Part shown: positions 57,686 to 64,000 of the stretch, one piece after another | Position numbering within the stretch: the stretch's first letter is position 1 | Layout: each line of letters begins with the position of its first letter | NCBI GenBank assembly: GCA_024398965.1 | Contig: JAKSIF010000013.1 | Coordinates: 1 to 64,000 of the forward strand | From: Fibrobacter sp. | Lineage (GTDB): Bacteria; Fibrobacterota; Fibrobacteria; Fibrobacterales; Fibrobacteraceae | Direction of reading: 5' to 3' | Length of the DNA stretch: 64,000 nucleotides | Notes under the pieces: generated by a model | The model's database searches: none | What the model was told of the DNA's origin: nothing | Seen by the model: the letters and a program-made list of their open reading frames with translations, nothing else | Made by a program: the position numbers and the translations under genes

Positions 57686-57696
57686 GGAGTTTTATC

Positions 57697-58131
57697 GTGG
57701 CTGAAGAAGTAATTAATGAAACTGCTGCCGCTGTTGAAGCTCCGGCTGCTGAAGAAGTTAAGGTTAAGAAGGGCAAGAAGCGTATTGACGTTCAGGGCAT
57801 TGCTTGCGTGTTCGCTTCCTTCAATAACACAATCGTTTCTATTACCGATGCTCGCGGTAACGTTGTAGCTTGGGGCTCTCCCGGTAACTCCGGTTTCAAG
57901 GGCTCTCGTAAGAGCACTCCGTTTGCTGCACAGCTCGCTGCTGAAGTCGCTGCTCGCAAGGCTTTCGACCTCGGTATGCGCAAGGTTGATGTCCGCGTCA
58001 AGGGCGCAGGTGGTGGTCGTGAATCCGCTGTCCGTGCTATCAAGAATGCGGGCCTCGAAGTTCTCTCTATTCGAGACGTGACGGGCGTTCCGCACAATGG
58101 TTGCCGTCCTAAAAAGAAGAGAAGAGTCTAA
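57697..58131 (+). CDS. rpsK: 30S ribosomal protein S11
   Basis: A 144-residue S11 starting with GTG at 57697 (AAGGAGTTTTATC upstream). The family core begins at about residue 28: [55 protein letters not shown], ending [15 protein letters not shown]. An acidic/Ala-rich N-terminal extension ([21 protein letters not shown]) of ~20 residues is unusual. The next gene should be rpsD but is rpoA, so S4 is encoded elsewhere. Confidence 0.99.
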   Translation: MAEEVINETAAAVEAPAAEEVKVKKGKKRIDVQGIACVFASFNNTIVSITDARGNVVAWGSPGNSGFKGSRKSTPFAAQLAAEVAARKAFDLGMRKVDVRVKGAGGGRESAVRAIKNAGLEVLSIRDVTGVPHNGCRPKKKRRV

Positions 58132-58149
58132 TTAAAAGAGGTATCGCCA

Positions 58150-59124
58150 ATGATGTGGAAATCACTTCAGATGCCGCGCAGCTTCCAGAAAGTTGAGACC
58201 GGCGAAGATGGCCGCTACGCCAAGTTTGTCGTAGAAGCCTTGGAACGTGGCTGGGGTATCACCCTGGGTAACGCCCTTCGTCGTACGCTTCTCTCTTCTC
58301 TGCAGGGTGCGGCAATTGTCTCCGTCAAGATTGAAGGCGTGGACAAGGAATTTTCTACTGTTCCCGGTGTTAAGGAAGATGTCACTGACATTATCCTCAA
58401 CTTGAAGAGCCTGCGCGTCAAGCTCCTGTCCGACCATGACGAAACCCTTCGCCTGGATATGTCCGGCGACGGTGAAGTTACTGCTAAGGACTTCATGGAT
58501 AATCCGAATGTCGCTATCCTGACTCCGGATGTTCATATCGCAACGCTGAACGGTAATGCATCCCTGTCTCTGGAAGTGAAGATTTCCAGCGGCCGTGGCT
58601 ACGTTACTGCCGACGAATTGAAGGACAAGGACGCTCCCATCGGTGTTATCGCCATGGACGCCAACTTCAATCCGGTGCAGAAAGTCGCAATGCACATCAG
58701 CGATACCCGCGTTGGCCAGAAGACGGACTACAACCGTCTGGAACTTGAGATTACTACTGACGGCTCCATCGATCCCGAAGACGCTCTTGCCTATGCTGCA
58801 AAGCTCCTCGTTGATCACCTGGAAATCTTCATCAACTTCGAAGGCGATCTCGAATCTCCTGAAGAACTCGAACTTGACGAAGAACGTCAGCGTATCGCAA
58901 CGCTCCTGCGCACCCGCGTGGACGATCTGGAACTTTCCGTTCGCTCCAGCAACTGCCTCCGTATGGCAAACATCCATACCGTTGGCGAACTTGTGCGCAA
59001 CAAGGAAAACGATATGCTCAAATACAAGAACTTCGGTCGTAAGTCCTTGGTTGAACTTAACGAAGTATTGACCTCCATGGGCCTCAGCTTTGGTATGGAC
59101 GTCGATGACTACTTGAAGGATTAA
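58150..59124 (+). CDS. rpoA: DNA-directed RNA polymerase subunit alpha
   Basis: A 324-residue alpha subunit: N-terminal assembly domain (VEALERGWGITLGNALRRTLLSSLQGAAIVSVKIEGVDKEFSTVPGVKEDVTDIILNLK) and C-terminal domain (LRTRVDDLELSVRSSNCLRMANIHTVGELVRNKENDMLKYKNFGRKSLVELNEVLTSMGLSFGMDV) that binds UP elements and activators. The hinge is acidic (ESPEELELDEERQR). The start at 58150 has two adjacent ATGs; AAAGAGGTATCGCCA lies upstream. Two bases before rplQ. Confidence 0.99.
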   Translation: MMWKSLQMPRSFQKVETGEDGRYAKFVVEALERGWGITLGNALRRTLLSSLQGAAIVSVKIEGVDKEFSTVPGVKEDVTDIILNLKSLRVKLLSDHDETLRLDMSGDGEVTAKDFMDNPNVAILTPDVHIATLNGNASLSLEVKISSGRGYVTADELKDKDAPIGVIAMDANFNPVQKVAMHISDTRVGQKTDYNRLELEITTDGSIDPEDALAYAAKLLVDHLEIFINFEGDLESPEELELDEERQRIATLLRTRVDDLELSVRSSNCLRMANIHTVGELVRNKENDMLKYKNFGRKSLVELNEVLTSMGLSFGMDVDDYLKD

Positions 59125-59126
59125 AA

Positions 59127-59591
59127 ATGAGACACGGTGTAAAAAACAAGAAACTCGGCGTTAACGCCCAGCACAAGCGTGCCATCCTCCGCGCCCTCAC
59201 TACCTCTATTCTTGGTAAGGGCATGGAAGCCGAACAGGGCAACCGCTATGTGCGCACCACTCTCCACAAGGCTAAGCTCGTTCGTAGCTATGTGGAACGC
59301 ATGATTACCTACGCAAAGAAGGGTGACCTTTCTGCACGTCGTGAAGCTGCTCGCTTCGTGATGGACCCGAAGGTTCTCCAGGATTTGTTCAACACTATCG
59401 GCCCGCGCTATGCTTCCCGTAACGGTGGTTATACCCGTATCCTGAAGCTCGGCCCGAACCGCGCTGGTGACGCTGCCGAAATGGCTCTCATCGGTCTCGT
59501 CGAAGACGAAATCGTTGTGAAGACCAAGAAGACCGCTGACGCTGCAAAGCCCGAAGCTGTCGACATGGTTGAAGGCGAAAGCAAGAACTAA
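59127..59591 (+). CDS. rplQ: 50S ribosomal protein L17
   Basis: A 154-residue L17: MRHGVKNKKLGVNAQHKRAILRALTTSILGKGMEAEQGNRYVRTTLHKAKLVRSYVERMITYAKKGD, DLFNTIGPRYASRNGGYTRILKLGPNRAGDAAEMALIGLV. It has a C-terminal extension (KTKKTADAAKPEAVDMVEGESKN), about 25 residues beyond the short form. Last gene of the supercluster, followed by a strong terminator. Confidence 0.99.
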   Translation: MRHGVKNKKLGVNAQHKRAILRALTTSILGKGMEAEQGNRYVRTTLHKAKLVRSYVERMITYAKKGDLSARREAARFVMDPKVLQDLFNTIGPRYASRNGGYTRILKLGPNRAGDAAEMALIGLVEDEIVVKTKKTADAAKPEAVDMVEGESKN

Positions 59592-59609
59592 TCTTTGCTG
59601 GTTGGCTTT

Positions 59610-59643
59610 AAAAGGCTCAGTCTTATGACTGGGCCTTTTTTTT
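59610..59643 (+). terminator. Terminator of the ribosomal supercluster
   Basis: AAAGGCTCAGTC-TTAT-GACTGGGCCTTT, then TTTTT. About 20 bases after the rplQ stop. Confidence 0.92.
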
Positions 59644-59673
59644 GTGGGATTTAATTTTGTATTTTTTTTAGAC

Positions 59674-60843
59674 ATGTCTCGTATAGTCGCAATCATTTGT
59701 TTTTTATCTGCGCTGGTCTTAGCCGACGACGCTCTGTTTTCTAGCGGAGTCACGGCCAAGAGATCCAGCGGTCCTTCTGTCCGCAGCTCTGTTGCTTTGA
59801 CTCCCACCTATGCCGAAGTTGCTGTAGACTCCGCATACGTCCTTGGTCCTGGAGATTTCCTGGACATTATGCTGGAAGAAAACTACATGTCTGTCCAGGT
59901 GTATCCTGATGGCTCTGTAGCTATTGAAGAATGTGGTGTTGTTAACGTTGGCGGAAAGACCTTCGCTGAAGCCAGAGAAATGATTCTTGACCTTGCTGCC
60001 AAGCGTTACAAGCGTGAGTTCTGTTTTGTCCAGCTGGCTGCTCTCAAGAAGTTCAGAGTGAATGCCATGGGCGCAGTGAACATGGTGGGCCAGCATCTTG
60101 TGGATGCCCAGACCCGTCTGAGTTTCTTTATTCGTCAGGCTGGTGGTTTTGTGGCCAACGCAGATGCGGATAGTATCTTGATCTTTAGAGGCAAGGATAC
60201 TCTGCGTGTCAATTACCGCAAGATGTCGTCTGAAGGTATTTTCGAGAATGATATCATGCTGGAACAGGGAGATAACGTGTACGTTCCCTATGTTTCCATG
60301 GGCGAGAACATCGCCTTGATTTTCCCTGGGGTGAGAACCAGCGTCAAGTACAGTCCCGATCGTACTGTACAGGACTACTTTGATATCGCGGAAGGTGGAC
60401 GTCTTCACAATTTTGGTTACAAGTCCGTTTGCATACGTGAACCGGGCAAGCCCCCTAGCTGGATCTCTCTCGGCGAGATGAAGACTACCAAGGTACCTCC
60501 CAATACGGAAATAGAATTTTCCGTACAGGAAATGCTGGTGTATGTGGGCGGAGCCGTGAACTTCCTCGGTCGTTACCCTTATGATCCCAATTGGCATGCC
60601 ATTGACTACGCTGCTGCTGCTGGAATCAATACGATTACCGGCACCTGGAGGCAGATCAAGGTGTGGCGCGGCACGGAACCTGAGGCTTTGACTTTGAGTG
60701 TTACCGAGGATCCGATCCTGCCTGGCGATTACATTGAAGTTCCCAAGAGCCATTATGAATCCTTCAAGGATTTTACCTTGTTCTTGGCATCTCTCCTGAC
60801 GGTGATTTCCTCCGCCTTCATCATTTACGTGAACTATAAGTAG
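59674..60843 (+). CDS. Polysaccharide export protein (Wza-like, SLBB domains)
   Basis: About 389 residues. Signal peptide MSRIVAIICFLSALVLA without lipobox, a poly-export domain (YVLGPGDFLDIMLEENYMSVQVYPDGSVAIEECGVVNVGGKTFAEAREMI), SLBB-type repeats (FRVNAMGAVNMVGQHLVDAQTRLSFFIRQAGGF; EMLVYVGGAVNFLGRYPYDPNWHAIDYAAAAG), and a C-terminal membrane segment (LFLASLLTVISSAFIIYV). Forms the export channel for surface polysaccharide in the periplasm and outer membrane. A TATTTTTT box lies 6 bases before the ATG. First gene of the locus, three bases before the chain-length gene. Confidence 0.9.
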   Translation: MSRIVAIICFLSALVLADDALFSSGVTAKRSSGPSVRSSVALTPTYAEVAVDSAYVLGPGDFLDIMLEENYMSVQVYPDGSVAIEECGVVNVGGKTFAEAREMILDLAAKRYKREFCFVQLAALKKFRVNAMGAVNMVGQHLVDAQTRLSFFIRQAGGFVANADADSILIFRGKDTLRVNYRKMSSEGIFENDIMLEQGDNVYVPYVSMGENIALIFPGVRTSVKYSPDRTVQDYFDIAEGGRLHNFGYKSVCIREPGKPPSWISLGEMKTTKVPPNTEIEFSVQEMLVYVGGAVNFLGRYPYDPNWHAIDYAAAAGINTITGTWRQIKVWRGTEPEALTLSVTEDPILPGDYIEVPKSHYESFKDFTLFLASLLTVISSAFIIYVNYK

Positions 60844-60846
60844 CTT

Positions 60847-62052
60847 ATGGAAAAGCAGCCCTCCATTGGTTTGATTGAAATTTTATTGAAGGCAATCAAT
60901 AGCGATTTGAAGCATTTTAAGCTTTTCTCGTTTATTGTTCTTTTGCCGACCATTATTGTCTTTGTTTGCGTTATGTGGGTCATTAAGCCCATGTATGCGG
61001 CTACGGCGGTCGTGACGCCTCCTGCGTCTTCAAGTCCATCATTGAATGGTCTTAGCTCCATGTTGGGCGGTGCAGCTGGCATGAGTTCCCTTCTTGGTCT
61101 TTCCACAAGCGATGATGATGCAAATGCGGTTTGGACCATCTTCAATTCATGGGAACTGCATAACCAGGTCATCGAAGAATTCAACCTGGCGGAACACTAC
61201 GAATTCGACGGGAACTTCCATGCGGATCTTCTAAAGATGTTCCGCAAGAAGTTTGGCGTGGAAATGAACAAGGAGGATATGTTTGCGGTCTCCATGGAAG
61301 ATGAGGACTACAAGCTTGCCGCCAAGATGGTTCGCTTCATGCTTGAAAAAGCGGATTCTGCTTTCAATGCTTTTAAGACGGCCCAGGCCAAGCAGTCCAG
61401 GGAATATTTCCAAAGCAGGCTTGATTCCTGCGAGCATGTGCTTGATTCCCTATTGGAAAACTTTGTGAAGTTCCAGAAGGAAAATAATTTCTACGATCCC
61501 GAAATCCAGCTAGAGTCTACCCTCAAGTACATGAGTTCCTTGCAGGCAAAGCGTGAGGAAGTTGCCATGGAGATGGCCTTCGAAAAGGCCGACCGTGGTA
61601 CAGACAGCAGGCGTTACGACGAATTGAGCAAGCGCTATGATGGCGTGAATGCGGCCTTGAATGGAGCTTTGAACGGCAAGAACAGCAATGTGGGTATGGT
61701 CGCCTTGAAGAAGTCTCCGCAGCTTGGCTTGGAATACATGCGTCGTGAAAATGAAATCCGGGTTCAGGAAGCCATGTACAAGCTGCTCCGTCAACAGAGT
61801 GAACAATTGAAGCTGGAAGAAGCAAAGATGCTTACCAATCTTCACATTCTGGAACCGCCTTGGGAGAATGACAAGAAGATTTATCCTCTCCGTGGCGTGA
61901 CCCTGGTGTTCACGTTTGCTGTAGCGGTCTTGATCGGATCGATTCTCTGCAGTCTTCTCACCTACTTTGAGGAAGAAGAGAAAAAGGGGTCCGACGTAGC
62001 TAGGGAATGGATCGCCTTCAAGGGATTCTTCTCTAGAAAGTCCAAGGGATAG
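60847..62052 (+). CDS. Wzz-like chain length determinant
   Basis: A 401-residue inner-membrane protein: N-terminal segment (LFSFIVLLPTIIVFVCVMWVI) followed by the Wzz box KPMYAATAVVTPP, a long coiled-coil periplasmic part (~120-350, YFQSRLDSCEHVLDSLLENFVKFQKEN...), the Pro-rich LHILEPPWENDKKIYPLRG, and a second segment (VTLVFTFAVAVLIGSILCSLL). It sets polymer length in the Wzy pathway. No tyrosine kinase domain is fused, in contrast to Wzc. Four bases separate its stop region from the polymerase gene. Confidence 0.87.
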   Translation: MEKQPSIGLIEILLKAINSDLKHFKLFSFIVLLPTIIVFVCVMWVIKPMYAATAVVTPPASSSPSLNGLSSMLGGAAGMSSLLGLSTSDDDANAVWTIFNSWELHNQVIEEFNLAEHYEFDGNFHADLLKMFRKKFGVEMNKEDMFAVSMEDEDYKLAAKMVRFMLEKADSAFNAFKTAQAKQSREYFQSRLDSCEHVLDSLLENFVKFQKENNFYDPEIQLESTLKYMSSLQAKREEVAMEMAFEKADRGTDSRRYDELSKRYDGVNAALNGALNGKNSNVGMVALKKSPQLGLEYMRRENEIRVQEAMYKLLRQQSEQLKLEEAKMLTNLHILEPPWENDKKIYPLRGVTLVFTFAVAVLIGSILCSLLTYFEEEEKKGSDVAREWIAFKGFFSRKSKG

Positions 62053-62055
62053 CAA

Positions 62056-63423
62056 ATGTTCTCCTGGGTAATGGAATATCCAGAGTCGACCTTCGCTTTC
62101 CTGCTGTCGCTCTTTTGCCTTGTGCAGGCTATCTGGCTTAAGCGCGATTTTTTTAGCCCTATTACCGTCTATTGTTTCTCCCAGAGCATTACCCTTGGAA
62201 TCGCATTCTTGCGTCTTGATCCGGCCATGACGGATTTCAAGCCCAAGACATGGATGATATGGATTCTTGGGATGGTTGCCTTTTGTACAGGAAGTTTTCT
62301 GGTAAAGCTCTACGCGAAGTCCAAGCGAATTCCGTGTGAGGTTGTTGCTTCGACTCCTGCCAAAAATTACAACTGGCATCTGCACTTGTTCTTTTCCTTT
62401 GCTGCGTTCCTCCTTTTTCTTGTGGGAGTGTACGGAGTTGTTCAGACGGCTGGCAACCTGTTGATTTTTACCGGCGACCCTGCGAAGTGGATGTCCAAGG
62501 ATGTGAATTATGGTTACTACGCCTTGTTGATTAGCAGCGGGCCGTTGCCTGTTCTTCTCTTTGGTGTAGCTTCCTTCAAGAAGTTCAATAGTGATAATTT
62601 TGTCCGACTGGTATCCAAGTTCATGGTGATCTTTACCATTGTCTTGAACTTATGTGCCTATCCCAATAGAACGGCTTTGTTCTTTAACGTTGGATTTTTG
62701 ATTATCCTGGTGAATTTCCTTTACAAGAGGATTTCTCCCATTGTCATCAGTTTTGTATTGGTTCTTGCTGTTGGCGCCTTCGTTGGTATCAGTAGCGTTC
62801 GTTCCCAGTACGGTGGAAGCGATGCGGAGGGCAAGGCCATGGATGTGGTGATGAAACTTCCCTACATGTATGTGGCCAACAACTACTGGAACTTGGATTA
62901 TGCTGTCAACTCTCCGCCGGATAGGGAGATTCACCCCCACACTTACGGCGTTGATTTCTTTCATGGGATATTTGAATATGCCCGAGTTAGCGGTAGTTTT
63001 AGAACCAGTTTCCGCTGGGATGATGCCTTTAACGAAAGAATCCAAAAGGTATATGGCTTCAATACGGTGAACTACCTGTGGGATGTGTACAAGGACTTCT
63101 TTATCTTTGGCGTATTCTTCTTCCCGTTGCTGTGCGGTATGGGACTGACCCTTCTGTACCTTAAGCTGTGTAGACCGTTTACGCCGCGGCAGGTGGCGCT
63201 GTACACCTTCTTCATCTACTTCGTTGGATGGTGGTTCTTTACGTCGGGCTACAAGCAGGGCATTTACTGTATCTGGGGTGCGCTTGTATTTGTTGTGACC
63301 ACCATATGTTCCTTCCGGCCGAGAAACGAGATTGCTAAGGACGGTTCTCCAGAGAAAGCCGGCGAGTTACCAGCGGATGCGCTTGTTGCGAATGAAGTAG
63401 ACCAGAAGCTGGAAGCTAAGTAG
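62056..63423 (+). CDS. Oligosaccharide repeat-unit polymerase (Wzy/EpsG-like)
   Basis: A 455-residue membrane protein with about eleven segments. A large outside loop (~270-340, VVMKLPYMYVANNYWNLDYAVNSPPDREIHPHTYGVDFFHGIFEYARVSG) near the C terminus is typical for O-antigen polymerases. PNRTALFFNVGFLIILVNFLYKRISP is a conserved-type stretch. Ends with a hydrophilic tail SPEKAGELPADALVANEVDQKLEAK that runs 57 bases into the convergent flippase gene. Acts at the inner membrane, outer face. Assigned on topology and neighbours, because Wzy sequences are very variable. Confidence 0.8.
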   Translation: MFSWVMEYPESTFAFLLSLFCLVQAIWLKRDFFSPITVYCFSQSITLGIAFLRLDPAMTDFKPKTWMIWILGMVAFCTGSFLVKLYAKSKRIPCEVVASTPAKNYNWHLHLFFSFAAFLLFLVGVYGVVQTAGNLLIFTGDPAKWMSKDVNYGYYALLISSGPLPVLLFGVASFKKFNSDNFVRLVSKFMVIFTIVLNLCAYPNRTALFFNVGFLIILVNFLYKRISPIVISFVLVLAVGAFVGISSVRSQYGGSDAEGKAMDVVMKLPYMYVANNYWNLDYAVNSPPDREIHPHTYGVDFFHGIFEYARVSGSFRTSFRWDDAFNERIQKVYGFNTVNYLWDVYKDFFIFGVFFFPLLCGMGLTLLYLKLCRPFTPRQVALYTFFIYFVGWWFFTSGYKQGIYCIWGALVFVVTTICSFRPRNEIAKDGSPEKAGELPADALVANEVDQKLEAK

Positions 63424-64000
63424 CAGATCGCCTGTGAGGGTCAGTGCCGGAATGTAGTATCCGGCGGAATTTCCGTTAGACAATAGCTTTGCGCCGCCGA
63501 TGCAGGCTGCGATGTTCAGGACGCCGCCGGCGGTAATCATGGCGCCGTAGGTCCAGGTACGTTTTTCCTTGAGCATGGTGGAGATCATTCCCATGCGGGT
63601 TGCCTGAAGGATGAGCGACATGGAAAGGATTCTCAGGCAGAAACTGCTGGTTGCAAGGACGTCGTCTGTCCAGGGGGCGGCAAAGAAGATTAGCTTGAGT
63701 GTGAATTCTGGAAACAGCCAGAAGGGGGAGGATACGGCCGCGATGAACAGGGTGAAGACTGCCTGGTCCCTGAGATGTAGCACGCGGCTGTCTGTCTGGT
63801 GAAGCGTTATCAGGCTGCTGGAGATGAAGTGTACCATGAGACCTGACGCCAGGACTATTAGTTTGTTAGCAAAATTGTAGGAGCCGAGGAAGGAGTCGCT
63901 GGTGAAGGCTGCCACCGTGTAGAGGCCCACGGGAAGGTAGGCGAAGCTGGTGATACTTGCCAGGGCGTAGGGGAGGGCGGATTTCAGCATCAGCCCGAAG
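63367..64000 (-). CDS. Polysaccharide flippase (Wzx/MATE-like), partial
   Basis: The C-terminal ~211 residues of a membrane protein that continues past the window edge (frame stays open to 64000, reading FGLMLKSALPYAL). Six hydrophobic segments are visible: SYNFANKLIVLASGLMVHFISSSLI, LFIAAVSSPFWLF, ASSFCLRILSMSLILQATRMGMISTML, GGVLNIAACIGGA and others. The pattern is that of the Wzx/oligosaccharide flippase group of the MOP superfamily, which moves lipid-linked repeat units across the inner membrane. Ends YFIRNKRIRW. It is convergent to and overlaps the polymerase gene by 57 bases. Confidence 0.82.
   Translation of the reverse strand, partial: FGLMLKSALPYALASITSFAYLPVGLYTVAAFTSDSFLGSYNFANKLIVLASGLMVHFISSSLITLHQTDSRVLHLRDQAVFTLFIAAVSSPFWLFPEFTLKLIFFAAPWTDDVLATSSFCLRILSMSLILQATRMGMISTMLKEKRTWTYGAMITAGGVLNIAACIGGAKLLSNGNSAGYYIPALTLTGDLLLSFQLLVYFIRNKRIRW

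Noticed and set aside
1-64000. CRISPR arrays, insertion sequences, prophage or rRNA/tRNA genes
   Set aside because: No regularly spaced direct repeats, transposase or integrase frames, phage structural genes or cloverleaf sequences were seen on either strand.

Overview
The window looks like a chromosomal segment of a cellulolytic Fibrobacter-type bacterium (phylum Fibrobacterota). The main reasons are five GH45 endoglucanase lipoproteins with serine-rich linkers, one protein of the Fibrobacter major paralogous domain type (TIGR02145-like), one regulator of the Fibrobacter paralogous family TIGR02147, many lipoproteins with a C-G-D-D start after the lipobox, and promoter boxes of the TAnnTTTG kind known from the related Bacteroidetes. 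This is inference from family content; no database search was run.

Layout. 1-440: 5' end of a GH13 alpha-amylase gene (minus strand) behind two palindromic operators. 588-2156: a compact cassette with a structured leader, a 60-residue candidate antitoxin, a GNAT acetyltransferase and a peptidyl-tRNA hydrolase-like protein; this is the most novel-looking item. 2131-4247: minus-strand redox operon (CMD/cupin, flavodoxin lipoprotein, ABM monooxygenase) behind a MerR-type promoter. 4433-5666: orphan DUF3791 gene, HxlR regulator and divergent cupin. 5764-9045: arsenic operon (arsR, small thioredoxin, arsF, arsG, arsC, arsP) with two ArsR-type palindromes. 9130-11860: TIGR02147 regulator and two lipoproteins. 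11866-15071: pdxR divergent from pdxST. 15168-18168: LMW phosphatase, NhaC-type antiporter, metallophosphoesterase. 18285-23838: degenerate nucleotidyltransferase, large TPR/periplasmic-binding protein, small unknown protein, TPR protein, NYN-like protein, outer-membrane barrel. 23933-27108: metal-chelate/B12-type binding lipoprotein, cyclic-nucleotide sensor, purM.

27390-30231 holds two tandem GH45 cellulases; 30431-33457 an SGNH esterase with a sorting-like tail and a TIGR02145-type lipoprotein; 33598-39773 murJ, a barrel protein, ahcY with a structured leader, mtaD and an alpha/beta hydrolase; 39885-45081 three more GH45 genes on the minus strand that share an unrecognised N-terminal module.

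45643-59591 is a continuous tuf-S10-spc-alpha ribosomal supercluster (tuf, 25 ribosomal protein genes, secY, infA, rpoA) lacking rpsD, adk and map at their common places. 59674-64000 is the start of a surface polysaccharide locus (Wza-like, Wzz-like, Wzy-like, and a convergent partial Wzx-like flippase).

The genes suggest a gut anaerobe that degrades cellulose with outer-membrane lipoprotein enzymes, builds a polysaccharide coat, makes vitamin B6 by the PdxST route, recycles S-adenosylhomocysteine, and resists inorganic and probably organic arsenicals. Several genes without a Shine-Dalgarno sequence have a TAnnTTT box only 5-9 bases before the start codon, which suggests frequent leaderless or near-leaderless transcripts.
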